DNA of 41,195 nucleotides from Spirochaetota bacterium (lineage in GTDB: Bacteria; Spirochaetota; UBA4802; UB4802), in contig JARYLT010000015.1 in the NCBI GenBank assembly GCA_029907515.1, forward strand, positions 1 through 41,195. The letters run 5' to 3'. Shown piece by piece: positions 17,047 to 25,145 of this stretch. The notes under the pieces were generated by a model that saw nothing but the letters and a program-made list of their open reading frames with translations, made no database searches and was not told the origin of the DNA. Made by a program: the position numbers and the translations under genes. How positions within the stretch are numbered: position 1 is the stretch's first letter; the number at the start of each line of letters is the position of its first letter.

Positions 17047-17950
17047 GTGCGTCCCAAAACCTATAAATTTCTTAAACATATACACGCACTTGCAAGCATG
17101 ACGAACGCTAGATAGTTTTCTGCCTTTACTTCATACCTGATTTTAAATCATCGAAACTTATTATGCCAGGCACCAGTCCGTTCTACTACCCACCTTCGAG
17201 TTTTTCTTCTTCCACGTTGTTTGGTAATTTTGTTTTCCTTCTTTCTGTTTTTTCTTTCGGGAATATGGACAATAAAGTATTTGCCTAAGAATTCTCTCGC
17301 CTCCTTCGAATCGTATCCTTTATCAAGGCAAATATGCTGTTCAACTTCTTTATGGGATGGCCCTTTGATAATACAGGATTTAAGACATTCTTTATACATT
17401 GTTATATCATGGACATCCGCACCGCTTAAGCTTAATCCAAGCGGAATACTGTTTCCATCAACGTAAATATGGCGTTTTGTACCATTTTTAGCCCTATCAG
17501 TGGGATTTTTACCTATTTTCTCTCCTTTCACTGGTGCCGCTACAGTCTGACTGTCAATCGCTTGCCATATCCAAATTATCCCTTTTTTTCATCATATTCA
17601 TGAACGATAATTTGCCAGAATTTTTGATTACACCAGCTTTTTCCCATTCTTGAAAATAGCGGTAGCACATTGAACCGCTCCCATATTCTTTTGGGACCAT
17701 CTTCCACTGACAGCCTGTTCGCAACATATAGAGAATACCATTCATTATTTTCCGAAGCTCAGCTCTTGGTCTTCCTCCTTTGGGCGATTTACTATAGTGG
17801 GGCAAGAATTTTTCGATTTTCTCCCATGCAATATCAGGTAATTCCTTTAATCCAGTCTTTTTCTTTGCTATTTCGTTCCATCCCTTTACTATGGTTACAT
17901 AGTAAAGATCTGCATTATGTCTCATTTCTTTAGTAGGTTTTGGGACGCAC
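17047..17950 (-). mobile_element. IS5-family insertion sequence (IS427-like), inactivated
   Basis: Perfect 17-bp terminal inverted repeats, GTGCGTCCCAAAACCTA at 17047-17063 and its exact complement at 17934-17950, bound a 904-bp element that carries one transposase in two frames on the minus strand. Outside the repeats TAAG occurs on both sides (17042-17045 and 17953-17956), a possible target duplication if the true ends lie one to two bases further out. Length, inverted repeats and transposase all fit a small IS5-type element. Confidence 0.85.
17061..17925 (-). pseudogene. IS5-family transposase, frameshifted and with a late stop
   Basis: The first frame, from the ATG at 17925, reads MRHNADLYYVT...LPHYSKSPKGGRPRAELRKI...GCQWKMVPKEYG, the usual IS5 N-terminal domain. 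At a run of seven A residues (plus-strand T run at about 17583-17589) the frame must shift to continue as IWIWQAIDSQTVAAPVKG, with the DSQT catalytic-Asp motif, then DKGYDS and RRWVVERT, the second and third DDE parts. Removing one A from the run would restore one frame. A further TGA at 17148-17150 interrupts the end, after which FKIRYEVKAENYLAFVML continues to the stop at 17061. IS5 relatives can use slippage at A-runs, but the late stop argues for decay. Confidence 0.8.
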
Positions 17951-18040
17951 TCTAAGTCTTTATTATCTGGTAGAAGTACAATGCTTCTTTCAAGCATCTT
18001 TTGCACACTCTATGGGACATTACCTGATGAGAAATTATCA

Positions 18041-18814
18041 TCAAGGAATCATATAAATTCTCATTTCAAAGTAACCAGATGAATAATAATTAACCATATG
18101 TGGTTCAACTTTAATAATAAGCGTATCAGAAGTAGTTAAAGATATAGAACTTGAAAAGTAATTGCCATCGACATTTACTAATTGTGATGAATTTAAATTA
18201 TTTTTATATGCAGAAACAACAATATCGGCATAATTATTATTGAAATTATATTCATAATCTATCCATTCAATCCGATAATTCTTATTTTCTGTAGGGTTAA
18301 ACTTAAACCATTTAATTTCATAAGAACTAATATGAAAAGTTCGATATGATAAAGTCAGCGAAGGGAGAGAATCTATAGTATAACAAGGTAAATCTATATT
18401 GTAAAGGACTGAAGATCCTATTTTTATTGTTTTTTCTATAGGTATATAATTTGGTGATTCTAAAATACAATTTAGAATGATAATATCACATTCAAAATCA
18501 TCATTATCTGAAATATCAAGCCTTATCATGTAAAAACCATTTTCATCTGTATTAACTGAGGTAGAATCTATTTCATAGCCAGCTTCATTAGAAGAAGTTG
18601 CTAAAATTGTAGCACCTTGGATAGTTATTCTAGTAATAGCATCATATACGTAACCCTCAATTATTGCTTTCCCACCTTTAGAATCTAGACCTTTAGCGGG
18701 ATCAAGGGGATTTGAATCAAATTCAGAATCTTCATATGAGCAAGAAATAATAAATAAAAAAATCATTATTAAAATATACATTTTTTTCATAATATGAATA
18801 TTTTTCTTTTCCAT
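18041..18814 (-). CDS. Lipoprotein with carboxypeptidase-regulatory-like and possible PPC-like domains
   Basis: The product has a lipobox at FIISC-S, about 25 residues after the ATG at 18814 or 17 after the one at 18790; neither has a strong ribosome site, and an open frame back to 18880 is judged spurious. After the acylated Cys comes an acidic linker (DSEFDSNPLDPAKG), then GGKAIIEGYVYDAITRITIQG with a later DENGFYMIRL, the pattern of a carboxypeptidase D-type regulatory/Ig-like domain. The C-terminal part (YEIKWFKFNPTENKNYRIEW ... DTLIIKVEP) resembles a bacterial PPC domain. It is the last gene of the minus-strand cluster starting at 22111, 86 bp after the preceding stop. Probably a surface or periplasmic binding protein; no catalytic motif seen. 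Confidence 0.72.
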   Translation of the reverse strand: MEKKNIHIMKKMYILIMIFLFIISCSYEDSEFDSNPLDPAKGLDSKGGKAIIEGYVYDAITRITIQGATILATSSNEAGYEIDSTSVNTDENGFYMIRLDISDNDDFECDIIILNCILESPNYIPIEKTIKIGSSVLYNIDLPCYTIDSLPSLTLSYRTFHISSYEIKWFKFNPTENKNYRIEWIDYEYNFNNNYADIVVSAYKNNLNSSQLVNVDGNYFSSSISLTTSDTLIIKVEPHMVNYYSSGYFEMRIYMIP

Positions 18815-18900
18815 ATAATCAACCCAGAATATTTTATTATTGTATTTAAGTAAAACTCCTATAACATAATACACATTCACATACTATATCAAATAATTAA

Positions 18901-20187
18901 TCACAAAAACGGTAAACAACAACTTTGTGAAGTACTTCTATACGTTACACCTAAATAGACCTGATGTCCATCCACGTTTATTTTATTTGTTCCTACAGGC
19001 GTATATCCAATATTATATTCCATAAAAAGACCAATGCTTTTAAAAAAAGCAATTTCCAAACCACAACCACCATAAACACCGCAAGAATAAAAGGTAACAT
19101 TAATTTCATCATTATCAAATCGCTTATCTTTAGCGGACTCATCATATATTTGGAACCTAACACCAAATGGGAAATATATATCAAATACAGTCATCAAAAA
19201 ATACATTCGATGGCGAATCCGCAAACCAATATCAAGGCCAAAAAGCAATGCAGTACTTTTATAAATTACATCATCGCCAATTTTACCAGTAGGATTTACT
19301 GAAGAATCACTCATAGTGAATTTCTTGAAAAATCCACGCAAGTATCCATCATAATAATCTTTATCACTCAGTTTCATATCCTCATCGCTAATGATCCAAT
19401 CATATAAGAAAGCATGTTGCACAGTAAAATATTTATTCATTTCATCATCCATAGTGCTATGGAATAATGACCATCCTATTCTAATCCCTGAATATCTACT
19501 AGTTAATTCTTTTTTTCGCTGTTCAGCTGCTTTTTCGGTACGCAAAAGAAAATCTTCTTCAATTTTTTCATATTCTTTTTCCTTCTTTAACATTTTTTCT
19601 TGATATTTTACTTCTTCTTCTTTCTTATACACTTTATCCATAAATTCTTTGACCTGGCCATCTTTTCCAGTCAGCAAGTAATACGCAAGGGCATTTACAC
19701 CTTCTTCAAAAAAATTGTCATACTGATATTTAATTGTTTTAATTTTGGTTACTTTTGGAATGCCATCAGCCCTGTCCATCAGACGCGCTGTAATATATAT
19801 ATATTCATTAGTTCTCCAAATACGTCCATAAATTATTATTTCGGCATTAGTTTTTTCCATAATTTTTCTTATACAAGCATCAGATGAACATTCCCCTAAT
19901 GTCATTTTCAATGATTCATGATCAAAAAAAACACCAATGTCATCATCCGTTATAATTGAATAATTGGCATCTTTTTGAAATGTTTCTTCCATTATTTCTT
20001 TTATACGTTTTTGTAAATAATTGCTCTTGCTCATATTTTCTATTTCAAATTCACGAACATAAATTTTTTTCGTAGAAGTTTTTTTTGATTTTTTCCCCCA
20101 CAAAAATGCATTTGCTGGATTACTAAATGAAAAGGAAAAAAATACCAGACTTATTGCTAATACAATATTTAAGCTTTGAATTTTCAT
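18901..20187 (-). CDS. Exported two-domain protein: CsgG/TolB-like N-terminus plus possible outer-membrane barrel (paralogue B)
   Basis: From the ATG at 20187 (AAAGGAAAG just upstream; a GTG at 20199 is less likely) the 428-residue product has a signal peptide ending near Ala27 (NPANA). Residues about 40-165 read as an alpha/beta domain with IITDDDIGVFF, a CSSDAC pair (Cys100, Cys105) and AEIIIYGRI, the pattern of CsgG/LpoB/TolB-N-like periplasmic domains. A charged, coiled-coil-prone segment spans about 170-235. The C-terminal ~190 residues alternate short hydrophobic strands with Gly/aromatic residues and end NVDGHQVYLGVTYR, suggesting a small outer-membrane-type barrel. It is a paralogue of the gene at 20225-21583. 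Function unknown. Confidence 0.7.
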   Translation of the reverse strand: MKIQSLNIVLAISLVFFSFSFSNPANAFLWGKKSKKTSTKKIYVREFEIENMSKSNYLQKRIKEIMEETFQKDANYSIITDDDIGVFFDHESLKMTLGECSSDACIRKIMEKTNAEIIIYGRIWRTNEYIYITARLMDRADGIPKVTKIKTIKYQYDNFFEEGVNALAYYLLTGKDGQVKEFMDKVYKKEEEVKYQEKMLKKEKEYEKIEEDFLLRTEKAAEQRKKELTSRYSGIRIGWSLFHSTMDDEMNKYFTVQHAFLYDWIISDEDMKLSDKDYYDGYLRGFFKKFTMSDSSVNPTGKIGDDVIYKSTALLFGLDIGLRIRHRMYFLMTVFDIYFPFGVRFQIYDESAKDKRFDNDEINVTFYSCGVYGGCGLEIAFFKSIGLFMEYNIGYTPVGTNKINVDGHQVYLGVTYRSTSQSCCLPFL

Positions 20188-20224
20188 CTTTCCTTTCACT
20201 CCAACCTGTAACTATAATAATTAC

Positions 20225-21583
20225 TTAAAAGAAACCAAAAATAGAACCACTTATATGATTTGTCCGGAACATTACTCCTACAAGTAACTGTATGCCATCA
20301 ATATTGACATCATTTTTACCTATCAAAGTATATCCACCCGAAATTTCACCAAAAAAACCCATATATCTGTTTAAAGTTACTTCCATCCCAACACCACAGG
20401 TATAGCCAAAAGAATTTAATAACTTACTGTATTTCTCACCGCCAGAAATGTATTTTTCTTCAACACGAACAAAACGACCTCCAAACATCGTATAAAAAGA
20501 CCACGCCTCCCATAAAAAATATGTAGAACCAACAAATCGAATACCTACATCACCGCCAACATGTGTCATTGTTAAATTATCTTCTGGAACAGGTGAATAT
20601 TTTCCTGCATAGTCATCATAATTACCTGGTGGAAGTAATTGCATTTCATTTTTAATTTTTGTATATGCATTTTCGTCTGCTATAAAATTTCTATAAAATA
20701 GACGAGAATATAAATCAATACCGTCACCAACCTCATCTTTATAACGATAAATGAAGATGTCAATAATGTAAGTAGTTAATTTAGTATAATATTTGTTATA
20801 GTTTTCATTTTGAAGATATGTAGTTTTATATTTGGATACGGGAAATCCACCATAACCTATTCGGAGAAAAGGAGAATGATTAAGACATGCCAATTTACTG
20901 TAGTATGCATCATTAATAGCCTGAAGTGTTCTTTCCCATTTTTTTTCAAACTTTTGCAATTCAAATTCTTTTTCTTCCATCCATTCTTCAAAATCTTTAA
21001 TGTAAGATTCTTTTCTAGTAACAAGATATTTTGCAAGTGCATGTGATGCTTCTTCTACATATCGTTCCCTTGGGATTTTAAGTGTTTTTCGGATACTGCC
21101 ACCATCTCTATACAATAATACTGCTTTAATTATAATTGTATCATTATATTCATTATACTTTTCCACAGTACCATAAATTATACAATCAGTATCAATTGCA
21201 CGCATTAGCTCCTTTGCACATACATCTTCGTTAGAGCAATTTCCAAATAACATTTTTTTCTCAACCTCTTTTCCAAGGCTTTTAACATCATCATCTGATA
21301 TTATGCTATAACCTTGAAATGTAACAATTGTTTCAGCTATATAATCTCTGATATCTTTACCTATATCATTAACACTCTCAACTATTTCTTCATTCTCTTC
21401 ACTATCACTTTTACTATTATTTTTTATATTAGAATTAAAATCTTTAGTTATAGTAAATGGTTTAATAAATATACTCTTTACTTCTGAATTCGAATATACA
21501 ACTGAATTTATGTTAAAAAAAAGTAACAACATAGAGAATAATAATATTATTATATTTTTATAGGACTTCATAATCATACCCAT
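20225..21583 (-). CDS. Exported two-domain protein: CsgG/TolB-like N-terminus plus possible outer-membrane barrel (paralogue A)
   Basis: A 452-residue paralogue of the next gene downstream. After a signal-like segment (residues 11-31) comes an Asp/Glu/Asn/Ser-rich linker (about 48-72). The domain YSIISDDDV ... GNCSNEDVC (Cys116, Cys122) ... CIIYGTV follows, then EASHALAKYLVTRKESY, a Glu/Lys coiled-coil-prone stretch at about 195-225, and a C-terminal region with barrel-like alternation ending NIDGIQLLVGVMFRT. The shared order with paralogue B (signal, DDD motif, Cys pair, I-Y-G, coiled coil, N-x-D-G ending) is clear even though overall identity is modest. The ATG at 21583 abuts the stop of the thioredoxin-like gene, so translation is probably coupled; ATGs at 21577 and 21571 are also possible. 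Confidence 0.7.
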   Translation of the reverse strand: MGMIMKSYKNIIILLFSMLLLFFNINSVVYSNSEVKSIFIKPFTITKDFNSNIKNNSKSDSEENEEIVESVNDIGKDIRDYIAETIVTFQGYSIISDDDVKSLGKEVEKKMLFGNCSNEDVCAKELMRAIDTDCIIYGTVEKYNEYNDTIIIKAVLLYRDGGSIRKTLKIPRERYVEEASHALAKYLVTRKESYIKDFEEWMEEKEFELQKFEKKWERTLQAINDAYYSKLACLNHSPFLRIGYGGFPVSKYKTTYLQNENYNKYYTKLTTYIIDIFIYRYKDEVGDGIDLYSRLFYRNFIADENAYTKIKNEMQLLPPGNYDDYAGKYSPVPEDNLTMTHVGGDVGIRFVGSTYFLWEAWSFYTMFGGRFVRVEEKYISGGEKYSKLLNSFGYTCGVGMEVTLNRYMGFFGEISGGYTLIGKNDVNIDGIQLLVGVMFRTNHISGSIFGFF

Positions 21584-22111
21584 TTATCTATATTTTTTTA
21601 CAATTTTTTCAATTTCATTAAAAGTACTATCATTAAAATTATCAAATATATATGAAATATTACCATTTTTATCAATTATTATTATTGTTGGATATTTTAT
21701 TATTTTATATTTGTTTATTACTTCAAGATATCTATCAACCAAAGGAACGAAATCAACTCCAATTTCGTTTATAAAATCTTTTATATCAGAGACAATATTT
21801 ACATCCTTTTTAAAAGAAGTTCCCACAAGATACACATCAAATACAGAATTGTATTTTGAATATAATTCATATAATTCTTTTATTTCTTTTTTACAATTTA
21901 CACATTCAGTAAAGAAAAAAGATAATATTATAGGCTTTTTTATATCCTGAAATGGTTTAACAAGTTCACCATTAGTGTTCCTTAGATTAAATATAGGTGC
22001 TGCTTGTCCTTTTTTAACTTGCGAATAAGACATAGAAAATGAAAGTATAGATATTGCCACAAAAACGGAATACATGTAAATTATTCTTTTAAAAATATTA
22101 AAGTTAAACAT
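21584..22111 (-). CDS. TlpA/AhpC-TSA-like exported thioredoxin-fold protein
   Basis: A 175-residue protein with an N-terminal hydrophobic anchor or signal (residues 10-30). A redoxin domain follows: GQAAPIFNLRNTNGELV (35-51), then FFTECVNCKKE with the CxxC pair Cys70/Cys73, and KYPTIIIIDKNG with the cis-Pro loop. This is the layout of TlpA/ResA-type membrane-tethered oxidoreductases that reduce or rearrange disulfides outside the inner membrane. It is the first gene of the cluster whose next two members both carry a paired Cys motif, so they are possible substrates (inference). AGGGAG lies before the ATG, at rather long spacing. Confidence 0.85.
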   Translation of the reverse strand: MFNFNIFKRIIYMYSVFVAISILSFSMSYSQVKKGQAAPIFNLRNTNGELVKPFQDIKKPIILSFFFTECVNCKKEIKELYELYSKYNSVFDVYLVGTSFKKDVNIVSDIKDFINEIGVDFVPLVDRYLEVINKYKIIKYPTIIIIDKNGNISYIFDNFNDSTFNEIEKIVKKYR

Positions 22112-22606
22112 ACAATAATGTGCTCCCTATTACTTATAAAAATTACAACAGAATAACTTTTCTAAAATATTTTACAATAATGTGTATCTTAAATAGTATA
22201 ATAATTATTTATTTACTTTGTCAATACTTTTTCCCTAATGTTATACAAGCAGGTTATGAATCAAATAGCCATATGAAAGAGTGTACCTTTAAGTTCTGTA
22301 AACATCTTATTACACTCTGTACAGTGGTACATTTTTATATTCTTATCCGTCCCCCACATCATACTGGGGGAATCTTGTGTTCCCTTGATCTTTCTTACCA
22401 TACAAAATACACTGGGAATTCTTACAAGCTTCTATACTTATATCAATGGTAGTATTTATAGCGGTCTTACCTATACCATTTATAGTTTTCTCCAGTGGTA
22501 TTATGATATCTGGAGGACATTAAATGTATATGTAAAATTAAGTTAATTTTTGATTGATAAAGGGCCCATAAAATTTCAGAAAGAGTGATAATAATTCATT
22601 GTCTAT
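22112..22606. other. Gene-free gap with two hairpins
   Basis: This 495-bp gap separates two minus-strand units. It holds a perfect 7-bp hairpin TCCCCCA/TGGGGGA (22350-22371, 8-base loop) and a CTCCAG/CTGGAG hairpin (22490-22515). The promoter of the thioredoxin-led cluster must lie near 22115-22250. The only longer open frame (plus strand) lacks a ribosome site and any family resemblance. Confidence 0.5.
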
Positions 22607-23080
22607 TTATTTAATACTAACTGAATACTGTGCTGTATTTGTCTTTTTATCATTAACCATTATTACTTCAGTTACCGCATTTGACTTAGTTTCAAAGTAA
22701 TAGTAGTTTGGTTTTGGCTGCAATATGTTGTTTACTTTTTTATATTCACCTTCTCGTTCATCAAGCACCCACTTTTCTATAACCACAAGGTGTGTGTTTG
22801 GTGATAGCTTTGCCTCAAAATATTTTTTTTGTGATTCCAGTCCTATAGTTGTTCTTCCTGCATCTATTTTATCAATAAATACTTTGTAATAGCACCGTTT
22901 ATCATCGTCAGGGTTGGCAATACTAATATCATGTGCAATAAAACGGAAATTTACATTGACTTCAACCGGAGCAATAATCGGTTCAACGGGTGATTCATAT
23001 TTAGGAACTGATGTGCAGGATAGTAAACAACTTACTGCTGCCGCCAATACTACAATTACATACTGTTTAACTGTTTTCAT
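22607..23080 (-). CDS. Hypothetical lipoprotein
   Basis: A 157-residue protein with a textbook lipoprotein signal: KTVKQ, a hydrophobic run, then LLSC-T with the acylated Cys at about residue 22. A Pro-rich linker (ESPVEPIIAPVEV) follows, then a beta-rich domain of about 110 residues with no family recognised. Its ATG overlaps the stop of the PPC lipoprotein gene by four bases (ATGA), so it is translationally coupled to that gene, and the two products probably work together at the same membrane face. No Asp follows the Cys at position +2, so outer-membrane sorting would be expected under the E. coli rule. Confidence 0.75.
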   Translation of the reverse strand: MKTVKQYVIVVLAAAVSCLLSCTSVPKYESPVEPIIAPVEVNVNFRFIAHDISIANPDDDKRCYYKVFIDKIDAGRTTIGLESQKKYFEAKLSPNTHLVVIEKWVLDEREGEYKKVNNILQPKPNYYYFETKSNAVTEVIMVNDKKTNTAQYSVSIK

Positions 23081-24642
23081 GGTTTATCCCTGATTTCAAT
23101 ATGATATATACCATCATAGGTATCATTTAATGGCTTCACAATACAGTATCCTTTACCATCGATTATTTCATGTACGGTTGCAGACTTTCCCGCTTTAACT
23201 TTAGCTGTTTGTAAAATGTATCCCAATGAATCCGTAACCGAAAATGAAACAGGTATTTTTTCATGTGCAGTAACAACAAAATACTTTTTTTGTCTTCCTT
23301 TATACTGCAGTATAAAATAATCGGTATCTGCTTTCTTTGATACATAGCCGGCTATTGAATTACCCTGTACTGTAGTAGCCTGTTCTTTTGTATCATTGGG
23401 TTCAATGTCAATCATATCAGATATATTAACAGGAACTATCGCTACTGCATAATGATTATCAAGATCAAGCTGGCCACGTTTTGCCCAAACCTTTACATAA
23501 AATGGTGTACCAATAAAAAGATTAGGGTGCAATTCTTTCTGGCCGGTGCCTTCATTATTCACTGAGTACAGTTCTTCACCTTTTGTATTGTAAATTGCAA
23601 ACAGTATATCCAGAGACATGGGTGGTGTTACTTCAACACGATACCATTTATTTTCTGAACTATCGCCACTATAGCTATAGAAATCCACATCACTATCTGG
23701 ATATATTCTACCCAGTATGGTATCAGTCACAATTGGTGTTGCTGACTGCAGTATATTATTTGGTTCAATCTCGGTTGTATTATCGTAGCCACGTATGGTT
23801 ACCGTTACGCTATAGGGTGTTTCATTGTTTGCTGAATAATTTTTTGCAGCAACCATAATATAATAGTTTCCCGCAACTGATAAGCCAATTCCTTTTGCTA
23901 TCTGACTTACTCCCTGCCCCTGTGGATTTGAAGAAAACAACACTGTGCCCTGTGCGTCAACAATATCAAGCTGAGATTCAATGTCAGTAACTCCAGTTAC
24001 CTCAACATCGCATACTACCGGAACCTCCTCCACATAAAACGTAAACCAATCCTCTTCACGATTGGGATTTACCGCATTGGTATTTGCTTTGTTAAATGCA
24101 GGCGAGTAGTATCCGCGCACTGGAACACCTACTGGTATTGGGTTTGCTGATAATATAGTATCATTGGGCTCAGACTCAAAGCCCTCTGCATCTTCCTGAT
24201 TGATTAACAGTGTATATGCATTTTCAGTATTTTTAATTCGCTGATCTTTATCACCATGTGAAACGGAAACATAGTATCTCCCCAGCTCAACCTTAAATCC
24301 CCGTAATCGTTCGGGTGCTGATTTACGCATATCATCAACATACTTCAATGGCACAATACCATCATCACCAGCTTTCCACACAGTAAATGAAATATTCACA
24401 CCCTTGATGGCAGAAACGCTTATGTCAAAAAGTACCGGCTCATTAACATCTACCATATAAAAATCAACATCACTTTCAGTATTAATAAAACCATTAACCG
24501 GCTTGCCAACACTTATAAGGTTTGCTTGCGTATAAGTATCATTGGGTTCAATTTCAAGGAGTGTTTCTTTTTTGCACGAACTTAACAGCATAATGCAACA
24601 AAGCACCATGCTTAACGATAATTGTATTTTTGCCATACACAT
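23077..24642 (-). CDS. Lipoprotein made of four PPC-type repeats
   Basis: The frame is open back to 24780, but the lipoprotein signal (MAKIQLSLSMVLCCIMLLSSC) begins close to 24642/24636, and GGATTGGA lies just before the ATG at 24642. The mature Cys is followed by KKETLLEIEPNDT. Four copies of the E-x-E-P-N-(D/N) opening of bacterial pre-peptidase C-terminal (PPC) domains follow about every 130 residues: EIEPNDT, ESEPNDT, EIEPNNI and DIEPNDT. Each is followed by an A-x-x-I stretch, D-V-D-F/E-D-W-F-like strands and Y-Y-I-x-V. There is no protease domain, so it is a pure beta-sandwich surface or periplasmic protein, perhaps for binding or adhesion. It is coupled to the small lipoprotein downstream. 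Confidence 0.85.
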   Translation of the reverse strand: MCMAKIQLSLSMVLCCIMLLSSCKKETLLEIEPNDTYTQANLISVGKPVNGFINTESDVDFYMVDVNEPVLFDISVSAIKGVNISFTVWKAGDDGIVPLKYVDDMRKSAPERLRGFKVELGRYYVSVSHGDKDQRIKNTENAYTLLINQEDAEGFESEPNDTILSANPIPVGVPVRGYYSPAFNKANTNAVNPNREEDWFTFYVEEVPVVCDVEVTGVTDIESQLDIVDAQGTVLFSSNPQGQGVSQIAKGIGLSVAGNYYIMVAAKNYSANNETPYSVTVTIRGYDNTTEIEPNNILQSATPIVTDTILGRIYPDSDVDFYSYSGDSSENKWYRVEVTPPMSLDILFAIYNTKGEELYSVNNEGTGQKELHPNLFIGTPFYVKVWAKRGQLDLDNHYAVAIVPVNISDMIDIEPNDTKEQATTVQGNSIAGYVSKKADTDYFILQYKGRQKKYFVVTAHEKIPVSFSVTDSLGYILQTAKVKAGKSATVHEIIDGKGYCIVKPLNDTYDGIYHIEIRDKP

Positions 24643-24735
24643 TCCAATCCAATCCATGATTTTTGTATATAATATAGTAAACAGTCCAGCTGAATTGTTA
24701 CTATCTGTGCAATTAAAGTCAAGTATCATTTTTGG

Positions 24736-24764
24736 TTGACAGTAAATTTGTCTTGAGATTTGAT
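24736..24764 (+). promoter_or_regulatory. Candidate promoter for the small membrane gene and recG
   Basis: TTGACA at 24736-24741, 17 bases, then TTTGAT at 24759-24764. The -35 box is perfect and the -10 box weak. It lies about 65 bp before the ATG at 24829, in the divergent gap upstream of the PPC lipoprotein. Confidence 0.45.
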
Positions 24765-24828
24765 TTTTAAAAATTAGCACGTTACTTACATCATTTCAGC
24801 GATTCTATACATTCATAGGAGATATGTC

Positions 24829-25143
24829 ATGACCACAAAATCAAAACTGTATGTTGCAGGGATTGTATTAGCAATTCTTTTGCTTTCTGGTGTATATCTG
24901 TACTTTAAGTACTTTTTCACGTATGAACAGAAGAATATTGTGCAGCGGAAAATTGAAACAATAACCGGACAAAATCTTACCATTACCGTATTTGGGTATG
25001 ATGGCAGGATAATTAAGCGCTGGTACGGCGTTCAAAAGATCACCACACCTAAAGATGGCCGTAACTATTCTTATTTCTATACCCGTGAAGGGAAATATGT
25101 ACAGATACCTGCCAGTGTGTGGTACATTGCCGAAGAGGAGTAA
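24829..25143 (+). CDS. Hypothetical single-pass membrane protein
   Basis: A 104-residue protein with one N-terminal membrane segment (residues 8-30, ending in a Tyr/Phe-rich stretch) and a basic, aromatic-rich soluble tail of about 70 residues, including GYDGRIIKRWYGVQKITTP and a repeated Y-x-Y pattern. AGGAGA lies before the ATG. Its stop is 2 bp before the GTG start of recG, so the two are co-transcribed and probably coupled. No known partner of RecG has this form, and the link may be only positional. Confidence 0.72.
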   Translation: MTTKSKLYVAGIVLAILLLSGVYLYFKYFFTYEQKNIVQRKIETITGQNLTITVFGYDGRIIKRWYGVQKITTPKDGRNYSYFYTREGKYVQIPASVWYIAEEE

Positions 25144-25145
25144 TT

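Noticed and set aside
22120-22452. Plus-strand open frame in the gap before the thioredoxin-like gene
   Set aside because: No ribosome site, crosses a perfect hairpin, and lacks coding-like composition.
24643-24780. Longer start for the PPC lipoprotein
   Set aside because: The extra residues precede a complete lipoprotein signal and would bury it internally.
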